The position numbers and the translations under genes are program-made. Under the pieces are notes generated by a model, which was not told where the DNA came from, ran no database searches, and saw only the letters and a list, made by a program, of their open reading frames with translations. 64,000 nt of DNA from Bacillus halotolerans (GTDB taxonomy: Bacteria; Bacillota; Bacilli; Bacillales; Bacillaceae): NCBI RefSeq assembly GCF_001517105.1, contig NZ_LPVF01000011.1, forward strand, positions 216,212-280,211, read 5' to 3'. Positions within the stretch are counted from its first letter, which is position 1; each line of letters starts with the position of its first letter. This document shows positions 1 through 8,259 of the stretch, piece after piece.

Positions 1-125
1 ACATTGAACAAAGCGTCAAAGAATCGATTGAAAAAGCCGTCTCGTTCAGCGAAGACAGCCCATATCCGAAAGAATCAGAGCTGCTGGCAGATGTATATGT
101 CTCATACGAAAAAGGAGGAATGTAA
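1..125 (+). CDS. acoA: AcoA C-terminus: acetoin dehydrogenase E1 alpha (partial)
   Basis: The first 125 bases hold the last 40 codons of a gene that begins outside the window, read in the frame starting at base 3 and ending in TAA at 123-125. The residues (ending ELLADVYVSYEKGGM) fit the C-terminus of the thiamine-diphosphate E1 alpha subunit of acetoin dehydrogenase. The stop is one base before the acoB start, and the acoB ribosome binding site AAAGGAGGA lies inside this coding end, so the two are probably translationally coupled. The call rests on the downstream acoBCL genes as much as on this short tail. Confidence 0.85.
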   Translation, partial: IEQSVKESIEKAVSFSEDSPYPKESELLADVYVSYEKGGM

Positions 126-126
126 G

Positions 127-1155
127 ATGGCGAGAGTCATAAGTATGTCAGACGCGATCAATGAAGCAATGAAGCTTGCGATGAGAAGAGATGAAAATGT
201 GCTGTTGATCGGTGAGGATGTAGCCGGAGGAGCGGCAGTCGATCATTTGCAGGATGACGAAGCATGGGGCGGCGTATTAGGCGTCACAAAAGGGCTCGTT
301 CAGGAATTTGGACGGAGCAGGGTGCTGGATACGCCCATTTCTGAAGCGGGCTATATGGGCGCCGCTATGGCTGCGGCATCAACAGGGCTGAGACCGATTG
401 CGGAACTGATGTTTAACGATTTCATCGGCACGTGCTTTGACCAGGTCATTAACCAAGGGGCAAAATTCCGCTATATGTTCGGCGGAAAAGCGCAAGTGCC
501 GATTACCGTCCGCACCACATACGGAGCGGGTTTCCGGGCTGCGGCACAGCACTCCCAGACGCTGTACGGCCTTTTCACAAGCATTCCGGGGCTGAAGACG
601 GTTGTTCCGTCGAATCCGTATGATGCCAAAGGTCTGCTGCTTGCGGCGATCGAAGACAACGATCCGGTGTTCTTTTTTGAAGACAAAACGTCCTACAACA
701 TGAAAGGGGAAGTGCCGGAAGAGTATTATACAATCCCGCTCGGAAAAGCGGACATCAAACGCGAGGGCGGCGACATTACGCTGTTTGCGATCGGCAAGCA
801 GGTCAATACCGCACTCGAAGCGGCAGCACAATTATCAGAAAAAGGCATTGAAGCCGAAGTTCTTGATCCGCGCAGTCTGTCTCCTCTGGATGAGGAAGCA
901 ATTTTCACATCGCTAGAAAAAACAAACCGGCTGATCATCATTGACGAAGCCAATCCGCGATGCAGCATAGCCACAGATATAGCCGCGATTGTGGCCGACA
1001 AAGGCTTTGATCTGCTGGATGCGCCGATTAAGCGGATTACAGCGCCGCACACACCTGTGCCGTTTTCGCCAGTGCTTGAAGACCAATATTTGCCGACACC
1101 AGATAAAATCGTCAGCGTCACGCTTGAATTGCTTGGCGAGCCGGCAGTGAATTAA
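127..1155 (+). CDS. acoB: Acetoin dehydrogenase E1 component, beta subunit
   Basis: This 342-residue protein is the beta half of the thiamine-diphosphate-dependent E1 enzyme that cleaves acetoin, passing the two-carbon unit to the lipoyl group of AcoC and releasing acetaldehyde. The sequence has the transketolase-like beta-subunit layout: an N-terminal pyrimidine-binding domain (GEDVAGG early on, then MFNDFIG and FRYMFGGKAQVPITVR) and a C-terminal transketolase domain (EVLDPRSLSPLD, IIIDEANPRCSIATDIAA). The ATG at 127 is chosen because AAAGGAGG sits just upstream; the open frame continues upstream only because it overlaps acoA out of frame. Second gene visible of the acoABCL operon, which in B. 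subtilis is read by SigL with AcoR as activator (known for the family; that promoter is outside the window). Confidence 0.96.
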   Translation: MARVISMSDAINEAMKLAMRRDENVLLIGEDVAGGAAVDHLQDDEAWGGVLGVTKGLVQEFGRSRVLDTPISEAGYMGAAMAAASTGLRPIAELMFNDFIGTCFDQVINQGAKFRYMFGGKAQVPITVRTTYGAGFRAAAQHSQTLYGLFTSIPGLKTVVPSNPYDAKGLLLAAIEDNDPVFFFEDKTSYNMKGEVPEEYYTIPLGKADIKREGGDITLFAIGKQVNTALEAAAQLSEKGIEAEVLDPRSLSPLDEEAIFTSLEKTNRLIIIDEANPRCSIATDIAAIVADKGFDLLDAPIKRITAPHTPVPFSPVLEDQYLPTPDKIVSVTLELLGEPAVN

Positions 1156-1168
1156 AGGGGGGACACAT

Positions 1169-2365
1169 ATGGCGGTCAAAGTAGTGATGCCAAAGTTGGG
1201 AATGGCCATGAAACAAGGAGAAGTATCGATTTGGAACAAAAAAGTGGGAGATCCGGTTGAAAAGGGAGAAAGCATCGCCAGCATTCAGTCGGAGAAAATT
1301 GAAATGGACATCGAAGCGCCTGAAAAGGGCACGCTGATTGATATTAAGGTGAAAGAAGGGGAAGAGGTTCCGCCCGGTACGGCCATTTGCTACATCGGGG
1401 ACGCTAATGAATCGGTACAGGAAGAGGCGAAAGAGCCAGCCGCTGAAGCTAGCAGGCAAGCCAATCCCCCGCCTCCTAAACAGGAGAACAAACCCGCAAA
1501 CACTAAAAAAGACAGACTGAAAATTTCTCCAGTCGCCAGAAAAATAGCGGAAAAAGCAGGGTTAGACCTGAAAAATCTGAAAGGCACGGGACCGGGCGGA
1601 CGAATCGTAAAGGATGATGTCACAAAGGCGCTTTCTGAACAAAAAAGGGAACAGGCTGAGCCAGTTTCCGAACAAAAGGCGCAGGAAACGCCAGTTACAG
1701 GCATGAGAAAAGTGATCGCGTCCAGAATGCAGGAAAGCTTGGCAAACAGCGCCCAGCTGACGATTACAATGAAGGCTGATATCACTAAGCTGGCAGCTCT
1801 TCAAAAACAGCTTTCGCCGACAGCGGAGGAACGGCACGGCACGAAATTGACGATCACTCATTTTGTCTCAAGAGCTGCGGTGCTCGCTCTCCAATCACAC
1901 CCTATGCTGAACAGCTTCTACAAAAATGAGCGCATTATCACACATCCTCATGTTCATCTCGGAATGGCTGTTGCTCTTGAAAAAGGGTTGGTTGTCCCTG
2001 TCATTCGTCATGCTGAAAAACTGCCGCTGATTGAGCTGGCCAAAACCATTTCAGAAAACGCCAAAAAAGCACGCGAGGGACGTGCGGGAAGCGAAGAATT
2101 GCAAGGCTCGACCTTCTCAGTCACAAACCTTGGCGCATCCGGCGTGGAGCATTTTACACCGATATTAAATCCGCCCGAAACAGGCATTCTTGGCATCGGA
2201 GCAAGCTATGACACACCGGTTTTTCAAGGAGAGGAGATTGTCAGAGGTACGATACTGCCGCTCAGCCTGACGTTTGATCACAGAACCTGTGACGGCGCTC
2301 CGGCAGCTGAATTTCTGAAGGCGATCAAAACATATTTGGAGGAACCGGCAGCGTTAATTTTATAG
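1169..2365 (+). CDS. acoC: Acetoin dehydrogenase E2, dihydrolipoamide acetyltransferase
   Basis: This 398-residue E2 core protein accepts the acetyl group from E1 and transfers it to CoA. An N-terminal lipoyl domain (residues 1-77) carries the lipoylated lysine K43 in SEKIEMD. A charged, proline-rich linker leads to a peripheral-subunit-binding domain (about 117-152, SPVARKIAEKAGLDL and GTGPGGRIVKDDV). The catalytic acetyltransferase domain ends with the active-site motif DHRTCDG, giving H371 and D375. GGGGGGAC precedes the ATG, 13 bases after acoB. Unlike some acetoin E2-like proteins it is not an alpha/beta hydrolase fusion. Function is well supported by motif and operon context. Confidence 0.97.
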   Translation: MAVKVVMPKLGMAMKQGEVSIWNKKVGDPVEKGESIASIQSEKIEMDIEAPEKGTLIDIKVKEGEEVPPGTAICYIGDANESVQEEAKEPAAEASRQANPPPPKQENKPANTKKDRLKISPVARKIAEKAGLDLKNLKGTGPGGRIVKDDVTKALSEQKREQAEPVSEQKAQETPVTGMRKVIASRMQESLANSAQLTITMKADITKLAALQKQLSPTAEERHGTKLTITHFVSRAAVLALQSHPMLNSFYKNERIITHPHVHLGMAVALEKGLVVPVIRHAEKLPLIELAKTISENAKKAREGRAGSEELQGSTFSVTNLGASGVEHFTPILNPPETGILGIGASYDTPVFQGEEIVRGTILPLSLTFDHRTCDGAPAAEFLKAIKTYLEEPAALIL

Positions 2366-2383
2366 AAAAGCAGGTGAAACGAC

Positions 2384-3760
2384 ATGACATTAGCCATTAT
2401 CGGAGGGGGACCAGCAGGCTATGCGGCAGCAGTCTCAGCGTCACAGCAGGGAAAAAAGGTGCTGCTCATTGACAAAGGCTCGCTTGGAGGAACCTGTTTG
2501 AATGAAGGCTGCATTCCGACGAAGTCTTTGTTAGAAAGCGCAAATGTGCTCGATAAAATTAAACATGCCGGGCGCTTCGGAATTGAGCTTCCGCACGGTG
2601 CAATATCGGTTGATTGGGACAAAATGCAGAGCCGAAAACAGCAGGTTGTCAGCCAGCTTGTCCAAGGCGTACAGTACTTAATGAAAAAAAATCAAATACA
2701 AGTCGTGAAGGGGGAGGCCTCCTTTCTTTCTGACAAGAAGCTCTTGATCGAAGGGGAGAACGGAAAAGAAATCAGAGAGGCTGAACAAATATTGATTGCT
2801 TCCGGATCAGAGCCGATCCAGCTGCCCTTTGCCCCGTTTGACGGCAAATGGGTGATCGACAGCAAAGATGCACTCGGCCTTTCTGAAATTCCCGGTTCGC
2901 TTGTGATTGTCGGCGGCGGTGTGATCGGCTGCGAGTATGCCGGATTGTTCGCCAGACTTGGATCGAAGGTGACGATCATTGAAACGGCCGGCCAGCTGAT
3001 CCCGGCAGAGGACGAGGATATCGCCCGTCTCTTTCAGGAAAAGCTTGAGGAAGACGGAGTTGAAGTTCACACCTCCTCCCGGTTAGAGCGTGTTGATCAA
3101 GCAGCCAAAACGGCGATATGGAAAAGCGGACAGCGTGAGTTTAAGACAAAGGCCGATTATGTGCTGGTGGCGATCGGCAGAAAACCTCGTCTGGATGGAT
3201 TACAGCTTGACCAGGCGGGAATTGATTTTTCCCAAAAAGGTATTCCCGTAAATGAGCAGATGCAGACCAATGTTCCTCATATCTACGCATGCGGGGACGC
3301 GATCGGTGGCATTCAGCTGGCCCATGCTGCTTTCCATGAAGGGATCATCGCTGCTTCACACGCTTCAGGACGCGACGTCAAAATGAATGAAAAAAACGTG
3401 CCCCGATGTATTTACACATCGCCGGAAATCGCATGTATCGGATTGACGGAAAAACAGGCAAGACACGTTTACGGAGATGTACAGATTGGTGAATTTCCTT
3501 TTTCCGCAAACGGGAAGGCGCTCATCAAACACCAAGCGGAAGGAAAGGTCAAGATCGTGGCGGAACCGGAGTTCGGCGAAATCGTCGGAGTCTCAATGAT
3601 CGGACCGGATGTGACCGAGCTTATCGGCCAGGCGGCTGCCATCATGAACGGAGAAATGACGGCGGATATGGCAGAGCATTTTATCGCGGCCCATCCGACA
3701 CTGTCGGAAACGCTGCACGAAGCATTGTTAAGCACGATTGGGCTTGCGGTGCATGCATAA
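2384..3760 (+). CDS. acoL: Acetoin dehydrogenase E3, dihydrolipoamide dehydrogenase
   Basis: This 458-residue FAD enzyme reoxidises the dihydrolipoyl arm of AcoC with NAD+. It shows the N-terminal FAD dinucleotide motif GGGPAG (residues 7-12), the redox-active disulfide C38-x4-C43 in GTCLNEGC, a second nucleotide-binding motif VIVGGGVIGCEYAG near the middle for NAD, and the C-terminal dimer-interface pair H437 and E442 in HPTLSE that completes the active site. All catalytic residues are intact. It is the last gene of the aco operon and is followed by a clear terminator, which separates it from acoR. Confidence 0.97.
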   Translation: MTLAIIGGGPAGYAAAVSASQQGKKVLLIDKGSLGGTCLNEGCIPTKSLLESANVLDKIKHAGRFGIELPHGAISVDWDKMQSRKQQVVSQLVQGVQYLMKKNQIQVVKGEASFLSDKKLLIEGENGKEIREAEQILIASGSEPIQLPFAPFDGKWVIDSKDALGLSEIPGSLVIVGGGVIGCEYAGLFARLGSKVTIIETAGQLIPAEDEDIARLFQEKLEEDGVEVHTSSRLERVDQAAKTAIWKSGQREFKTKADYVLVAIGRKPRLDGLQLDQAGIDFSQKGIPVNEQMQTNVPHIYACGDAIGGIQLAHAAFHEGIIAASHASGRDVKMNEKNVPRCIYTSPEIACIGLTEKQARHVYGDVQIGEFPFSANGKALIKHQAEGKVKIVAEPEFGEIVGVSMIGPDVTELIGQAAAIMNGEMTADMAEHFIAAHPTLSETLHEALLSTIGLAVHA

Positions 3761-3764
3761 CAAG

Positions 3765-3792
3765 AAAAGCTGGCGAATGCGCCGGCTTTTTT
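3765..3792 (+). terminator. Rho-independent terminator of the aco operon
   Basis: AAAGCTGGCG and CGCCGGCTTT form a ten-pair stem (one G-U) around AATG and run into six T. It lies just after the acoL stop and before the acoR promoter. Confidence 0.9.
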
Positions 3793-3795
3793 ATG

Positions 3796-3824
3796 TTGAA
3801 AGCGCTTTATTTTTCCCCTACAAT
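3796..3824 (+). promoter_or_regulatory. acoR sigma-A promoter overlapping a cre (CcpA) site
   Basis: TTGAAA (3796-3801) and TACAAT (3819-3824) are 17 bases apart. The -35 hexamer lies inside TTGAAAGCGCTTTAT (3796-3810), which matches the CcpA-binding cre consensus except for its last two bases. Placement over the -35 fits glucose repression of acoR, which is reported for B. subtilis from memory. Confidence 0.75.
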
Positions 3825-3861
3825 AGATGAAAACGGCGTGTAAGGGAGGAACGATCAAGGA

Positions 3862-5679
3862 ATGAATTCGATCCCGAACGATTTGCAAACCTGGAAACGT
3901 TTTGTGAAAGACGGCGTGCTGGACGAAGCCCGAATAAGAAAAAGGATAGCCGAATCCTGGCACCGCTGCAGAAAGGCTGAGGTTAACCCCTATTTAGAAA
4001 AAGGCCCGAAGGTTTTGCAGCAAACGGAACTGGATCAGCAGTCAAACAAGCATTCATTCTTTCTGTCGACCGCAATGCCTTATCTGGAAAAACTGCTGCC
4101 CGCAATAAAAGAAATGGAAATGATGGCGCTATTAATTGATGCGGACGGCGTGGTGCTGGCGCTTGACGGCCATCGCCGCGCGTTGCATGAAGCCAAACGC
4201 ATTAACTTTGTCGAAGGCGCGTGCTGGACAGAAACGGCGGTTGGCACAAATGCAATTGGAACGGCGCTTCACATTAGCGAGCCGGTTGTCATTCAAGGAT
4301 CAGAGCATTATTCTGTCGCCTCCCATCACTGGAATTGCTCAGCAGCACCAATTCATTATGAGGACGGCAGTCTTGCGGGGGTGATTGATATCTCTTGCCC
4401 GGCAGCGCACGCACAGCCAAATATGCTCGGCATTTCCGCGGCCATTGCCTTTGCCGCGGAAAGGGAATTGGCAGCCAAAAGCAGGGAGAAAGAGCTTGAA
4501 CTGCTCAGCCGCTTTGCCGATAGGGCAGCGTCCCGTGTGCCGATCGTGCTTTGCAATGCCAAGCAGCACATCATCGGCGCAAGCCTGCCGATACGAACGT
4601 CAATACCGGATTGGCAAGGCCGGCATCTTTATGAGTTGAAGGAAAGAGGTTTTACGATCGAAAAAGCGGTCACCATGGGGAACAGCGCCACTTGTTTTTA
4701 TTTATCGGAACAAAAGAAAAAGCCGGCCTTTCGATTCAATGGAGTCCTCGGACAAAGCAGGCAATCGCAAGCGATGCTCAAAAGCCTTGAACGAGCGGCC
4801 GCGGCTGATGCGACAGTTTGCCTGTCGGGTGAAACCGGCACGGGCAAGGAAGTCGCGGCCCGCGCGCTTCATGAAAACAGCGACCGTAAGCACGGCCCGT
4901 TTGTAGCCGTGAATTGCGGAGCGATCCCGTCGGATTTAATCGAAAGCGAGCTGTTCGGCTATGCAGAAGGGGCTTTTACAGGAGCGAAACGAGATGGTTA
5001 CAAAGGCGCCTTCCAAAAAGCGCATCAGGGCACCTTATTTCTAGATGAAATCGGAGAAATTTCCCACTCGATGCAGGTGGCGCTTTTACGGGTGCTTCAG
5101 GAACGCAAGATTACACCGGTCGGCGGGACAAAAGAAATTCCGGTTGATATCAGAGTGATTGCTGCCACACATTGTGATTTGCGTGAACTCGCAGAAAGCG
5201 GAAAAATCAGAGAGGACCTGTTTTACCGCCTTCATGTTTACCCGATTCAGCTTCCTCCGCTGCGGAACCGTCTCGAAGATATTGAGACCCTCTTTGCGTA
5301 CTACACACAGAAAAATGGATGGCCGGGAGAGCTTCCGCCTGCCTTTTTGGACGTACTGAAGCAATGGAAGTGGCCGGGGAATATTCGCGAGCTGTTTAAT
5401 GTCTTTGAACGCCTTTCCATCAGGTTTCCGGACGGACGGCTGAGTGACGAGCCGCTTTCCTTATTGCTCGAAGCGTCGGGCTTGCCGATCGGCCCCGTAA
5501 AAGAAAAGGAGGCTGAAACAAAGGGGCTTAATCTCCGTGAGCAAATTCAAAAAGATATCCTCATCAATGCGCTTGAAACGGCAAAAGGAAACGTCTCCCA
5601 AGCTGCGAAAATCAGCGGCATTCCGCGCAGCACCTTCTACAAACGATTGAAAAAATTTAATATGACCGCTGGATCATAA
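3862..5679 (+). CDS. acoR: Sigma-54-dependent activator of acetoin catabolism
   Basis: AcoR (605 residues) is an enhancer-binding protein that drives SigL-dependent transcription of acoABCL. An N-terminal sensory part with GAF-like features (for example [16 protein letters not shown]) precedes a central AAA+ domain with Walker A GETGTGKE (residues 323-330) and the sigma-54 contact loop GAFTGA (370-375). The C-terminal Fis-type helix-turn-helix lies in the last 45 residues ([20 protein letters not shown]). There is no receiver-domain phosphorylation site at the N-terminus, so control is probably by ligand rather than by a kinase. GGGAGG lies 13 bases before the ATG. The gene has its own promoter. 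Confidence 0.96.
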   Translation: MNSIPNDLQTWKRFVKDGVLDEARIRKRIAESWHRCRKAEVNPYLEKGPKVLQQTELDQQSNKHSFFLSTAMPYLEKLLPAIKEMEMMALLIDADGVVLALDGHRRALHEAKRINFVEGACWTETAVGTNAIGTALHISEPVVIQGSEHYSVASHHWNCSAAPIHYEDGSLAGVIDISCPAAHAQPNMLGISAAIAFAAERELAAKSREKELELLSRFADRAASRVPIVLCNAKQHIIGASLPIRTSIPDWQGRHLYELKERGFTIEKAVTMGNSATCFYLSEQKKKPAFRFNGVLGQSRQSQAMLKSLERAAAADATVCLSGETGTGKEVAARALHENSDRKHGPFVAVNCGAIPSDLIESELFGYAEGAFTGAKRDGYKGAFQKAHQGTLFLDEIGEISHSMQVALLRVLQERKITPVGGTKEIPVDIRVIAATHCDLRELAESGKIREDLFYRLHVYPIQLPPLRNRLEDIETLFAYYTQKNGWPGELPPAFLDVLKQWKWPGNIRELFNVFERLSIRFPDGRLSDEPLSLLLEASGLPIGPVKEKEAETKGLNLREQIQKDILINALETAKGNVSQAAKISGIPRSTFYKRLKKFNMTAGS

Positions 5680-5731
5680 AGCATACTTCTTTCAAGAAAT
5701 GGAAACGTTATGGGTGAAGGAGGGTGTTGAG

Positions 5732-5911
5732 ATGAATATACAGAGAGCGAAAGAAATCGTGGAATCACCGGATATGAAGAAAGTAACGTATAACGGAGTT
5801 CCGATTTACATTCAGCATGTGAATGAAGAAACCGGAACAGCAAGAATTTATCCGCTGGACGAACCGCAGCAGGAGCATGAAGTGCTGCTGAACAACTTAA
5901 AAGAGGATTAA
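5732..5911 (+). CDS. sspH: Small acid-soluble spore protein H
   Basis: A 59-residue protein beginning MNIQRAKEIVESPDMKKVTYNG, matching SspH, a minor spore-core protein made in the forespore. The ATG at 5732 is preferred over an upstream in-frame ATG at 5699 because AAGGAGGGTG lies directly before it. A GCATA at 5681-5685 could be a forespore-type -35 element, but no convincing -10 was found. A terminator follows directly, so it is a single-gene unit. Confidence 0.92.
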   Translation: MNIQRAKEIVESPDMKKVTYNGVPIYIQHVNEETGTARIYPLDEPQQEHEVLLNNLKED

Positions 5912-5917
5912 ACAAAC

Positions 5918-5946
5918 ATGGCCCGCTTTCATAAGCAGGCCATTTT
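5918..5946. terminator. Bidirectional terminator between sspH and yfjF
   Basis: ATGGCCCGCTT (5918-5928) pairs with AAGCAGGCCAT (5933-5942) around four bases. T-rich sequence follows on the + strand and an A/T-rich stretch on the other, at the meeting point of two convergent genes. Confidence 0.75.
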
Positions 5947-5947
5947 G

Positions 5948-6274
5948 TTATGCTCGCGGCGCAAATAAGATCACACAAACGCCGATCAGACAAATCAGTG
6001 CGCCGATCCAGTCATACAGATCAGGAGTTTTCCGATCGACAAGCCACCCCCAAAAGACAGCTAGTACGATGAACACTCCTCCATAAGCGGCGTATACACG
6101 GCCGAAGGAAGGGAAGGATTGAAACGTCGGGAGAATGCCGTACACAATCAATATCAGTGCCCCGGCTGCCCCGTATCCGACGGGCTTCGCTTCTCTCAGC
6201 CACAGCCAAATCAAATAGCCTCCGCCAATTTCAGCAAGTCCCGCCGCGAGAAATAAAAGAATGGTCATCAGCAT
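5948..6274 (-). CDS. yfjF: Small four-helix membrane protein, UPF0060 family (YfjF)
   Basis: About 108 residues, almost entirely hydrophobic, with four predicted membrane segments. Motifs AGLAEIGGGY, ILPTFQSFPSFGRVYAAYGG and LYDWIGALICLIGV are typical of UPF0060, a family distantly related to small multidrug resistance transporters whose substrate is not established. The ATG at 6274 is chosen over the GTG at 6283 because GAGGGG is then eight bases away. It is the last gene of the reverse-strand cluster, 53 bases after yfjE, and may have its own translation signals only. Confidence 0.85.
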   Translation of the reverse strand: MLMTILLFLAAGLAEIGGGYLIWLWLREAKPVGYGAAGALILIVYGILPTFQSFPSFGRVYAAYGGVFIVLAVFWGWLVDRKTPDLYDWIGALICLIGVCVILFAPRA

Positions 6275-6327
6275 CACGCACACCCCTCAAACTGCAGTTG
6301 TATTTCATTATAAAGGAGCGAGACGCG

Positions 6328-6882
6328 TTAAAGCTTCGGATTCTCTTCAAATTCCTTCAAATACACACTGCGCTGAATCTCCGTAAATTGGCTGATCCAA
6401 TTGTTTTTCGCCTCTTCCGTCATATGGGGCAGCATATAGCGTTCAACCGCTTCGAAAAATAATGGATTAGCTATGATGTTCCAAGTCGGAATGCGAACGA
6501 TCTTGCCGTCATTCCTCTCAATGATAATATCCTCAAAGAAAATCCCTTTCAAACTGTATTGATGGCGCCCCATATAAATGTGCTTGATTTCAGTAAAAGG
6601 CACGCTGCGTTTTTTTGTGAAAATCTTCCCATCAGGTCCTTGTTTGATACGAAAAATAACATGTCCTCGGCTTGTGAACGCTGGTAAAACCATAGAAAAT
6701 GTGATCAAGCCATAGACAATTGCCATCAATCCGCCACCTAAATAAAGCAGAGCGTATTTGGATTCGAACGTAATGGCTTCTGACACCAGCCATACGCCTG
6801 CAATCACGGCGCCTCCAGTTGCGAGAAACAGCCAGATTCTGAAAAACATTCTGCTTTTGACTTCGATATCATGTGATTCCAA
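6328..6882 (-). CDS. yfjE: Membrane protein YfjE, DUF5381-like, paralogue of YfjD
   Basis: 184 residues if started at the TTG at 6882, which has AGGAG nine bases upstream and aligns exactly with the start of the neighbouring paralogue (ESHDIEVKSRMFFRIW against ENQVVEVKSRMFLRIW). Two N-terminal membrane helices (about residues 14-35 and 42-62) are followed by a soluble domain that ends FFEAVERYMLPHM and FTEIQRSVYLKEFEENPKL. I recall this family as DUF5381, of unknown function. It lies ten bases downstream of yfjD in a cassette headed by WXG100-type genes, so an accessory or immunity role is possible but unproven. The longer ATG-initiated frame at 6915 overlaps the upstream gene and lacks a good ribosome site. 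Confidence 0.82.
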   Translation of the reverse strand: MESHDIEVKSRMFFRIWLFLATGGAVIAGVWLVSEAITFESKYALLYLGGGLMAIVYGLITFSMVLPAFTSRGHVIFRIKQGPDGKIFTKKRSVPFTEIKHIYMGRHQYSLKGIFFEDIIIERNDGKIVRIPTWNIIANPLFFEAVERYMLPHMTEEAKNNWISQFTEIQRSVYLKEFEENPKL

Positions 6883-6892
6883 TGTGCTGCTC

Positions 6893-7447
6893 CTAAAGCT
6901 TCGGATGATTCTCAAATTCTTTTAAATACACATTGCGCTGAATCTCTGTAAACTGACCGATCCAATTCGTTTTCGCTTCATCATTCATATGTGGGACAAT
7001 ATAACGTTCAACCGCTTCAAAAAACAAAGGGTTCGGAATGATATTCCAAGTAGGAATGCGAATCGTTTTGTGGTCAGTTGTTTGAATTATGACATCTTCC
7101 TGAAAAATCCCTTTTAAGCGGTATTTATTGCGATTCATTTCAATTTTCTTGATATCGGCAAATTTCACAGCTGCTTTGTCAGTGAATATCTCACCATCTT
7201 TTCCGGTTTTAATACGGAAGATGATATTTCCCCTAGGGGTAAAGGCAGGAAAAAAGATGATAAATAAATATAAACAAAACAAGGTGAATAGAAAACCTGC
7301 TGGAATGGCTAGGAGATAATATTTCGTTTGAAAGGTAATCCCCATATAAAACAGCCATAAACAAGCAAGCCCCATACCGGCAGATCCGACAAAAGCCCAT
7401 ATTCTCAGGAACATTCTGCTTTTGACTTCGACTACTTGATTTTCCAA
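6893..7447 (-). CDS. yfjD: Membrane protein YfjD, DUF5381-like
   Basis: 184 residues, TTG start at 7447 with AAAAGGAGAAG before it. Its architecture is the same as YfjE: two membrane helices near the N-terminus (FLRIWAFVGSAGMGLACLW and LLAIPAGFLFTLFCLYLF) and a conserved soluble C-terminal domain (IPTWNIIPNPLFFEAVERY, NWIGQFTEIQRNVYLKEFE). The two proteins are clearly tandem duplicates with large stretches of identity. The gap to the upstream gene is 16 bases, so they are co-transcribed. Function unknown; context points to the type VII-like cassette. Confidence 0.85.
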   Translation of the reverse strand: MENQVVEVKSRMFLRIWAFVGSAGMGLACLWLFYMGITFQTKYYLLAIPAGFLFTLFCLYLFIIFFPAFTPRGNIIFRIKTGKDGEIFTDKAAVKFADIKKIEMNRNKYRLKGIFQEDVIIQTTDHKTIRIPTWNIIPNPLFFEAVERYIVPHMNDEAKTNWIGQFTEIQRNVYLKEFENHPKL

Positions 7448-7463
7448 TGCTCTTCTCCTTTTA

Positions 7464-7880
7464 TCAATTCAGATTCTCGTTCGGTTTTGAAATGATTTGA
7501 TTTACAACATCCTTATGAGCAGCCATGACAGTAAATTCATTCTGGGTGATACCCGTTACAAGCCAAGTATGGCGGGTGCCGGGCAGGATAAAAGCCATGT
7601 CATCCACTTCCGGTGCGTTATCTTTATCGTAAGACAGGCGCATCAGCGTATCCATCTTTCCTTTACGTAATGACAAATCATTTATAAACCGGGTAATGTC
7701 CTCTTGGTAGTCGTGCTTTCCAAGGAATTCCTTCAGGTATGAGGGAGTCTCGGAAGCACCTTCCAGAAGTGCTTCAAATTCTTTTGATGTCAAAGTCAGG
7801 ATAGATTCGCTTTTATCCTCGGTATCTATTATATTTAAAAACTCAGCTGTTTTTGTAAGTAATCCGTCACTTGATTCCAT
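7464..7880 (-). CDS. yfjC: YfjC-like protein, C-terminal part (frame-disrupted)
   Basis: A 138-codon frame starting at ATG 7880 that overlaps the upstream frame by 46 bases in the -1 frame. No ribosome binding site stands before the ATG. If an 8-A run replaced the 7-A run at 7880-7886, or if ribosomes slipped back one base there, this would join the upstream frame into one protein of 261 residues. The C-terminal half has a globular look (PEVDDMAFILPGTRHTWLVTG, EFTVMAAHKDVV). I believe YfjC is a single longer protein in strain 168, so this is best read as the second half of a split gene. Family possibly one of the DUFs tied to type VII clusters; function unknown. Confidence 0.7.
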   Translation of the reverse strand: MESSDGLLTKTAEFLNIIDTEDKSESILTLTSKEFEALLEGASETPSYLKEFLGKHDYQEDITRFINDLSLRKGKMDTLMRLSYDKDNAPEVDDMAFILPGTRHTWLVTGITQNEFTVMAAHKDVVNQIISKPNENLN

Positions 7881-8248
7881 TTTTTTATGCTATGTACTTG
7901 CTCATCAAAAAGAAGCTCATGGGAGTAGGTGCCGAATTTTGAAACATGGCAGGAAACATTCCGTTCGCTGCCTTGCTCGTCAAACTTGGAAAGCTTCACT
8001 GTATAGTCCGCGTCATTTAATACGTGGATAAACGGGCAGTACTCGTCCTTTAACCTGTATTGATGATTCCGATATTCAGCAGCATCCTTCGCCAAAAGCG
8101 AACGGCAGGCCGCTTCAAATAAAAATCCGAGCTGCTCATCCTCTATTTCAGGAAAATAGGCTTGCTTGAGTGACATGCCCTGTTCAAAAAAGCCTTCGCT
8201 GTAAAAACAAAATATGAGCTCTTCTAAGCTGATCGTAAACTGATTCAT
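7835..8248 (-). CDS. yfjC: YfjC-like protein, N-terminal part (frame-disrupted)
   Basis: A 137-codon frame starting at ATG 8248 with GGAGAATAAATC upstream, eleven bases after yfjB. It begins MNQFTISLEELIFCFYSEG and resembles, by memory, proteins of type VII secretion loci that act as substrate-specific chaperones or immunity proteins. The natural frame probably ends after residue K123, where the A AAA AAA heptamer (7886-7880) precedes a TGG codon; the last 14 residues here (from W124) look like an out-of-frame tail. The overlap with the next frame and the lack of a ribosome site there support one gene in two frames. Confidence 0.7.
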   Translation of the reverse strand: MNQFTISLEELIFCFYSEGFFEQGMSLKQAYFPEIEDEQLGFLFEAACRSLLAKDAAEYRNHQYRLKDEYCPFIHVLNDADYTVKLSKFDEQGSERNVSCHVSKFGTYSHELLFDEQVHSIKKWNQVTDYLQKQLSF

Positions 8249-8259
8249 GATTTATTCTC

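Noticed and set aside
4..126. N-terminal extension of acoB by 41 codons
   Set aside because: It overlaps the true acoA reading frame out of phase; the acoB ribosome site lies at 111-119 and the ATG at 127 gives the expected 342-residue length.
379..1459. Several open frames of 70-150 codons on the reverse strand across acoB and acoC
   Set aside because: They are shadows of the aco genes, with no ribosome sites and no recognisable domains.
5681..5710. Forespore promoter of sspH (GCATA with a -10 near 5705)
   Set aside because: The -10 does not fit sigma-G or sigma-F well enough to be called.
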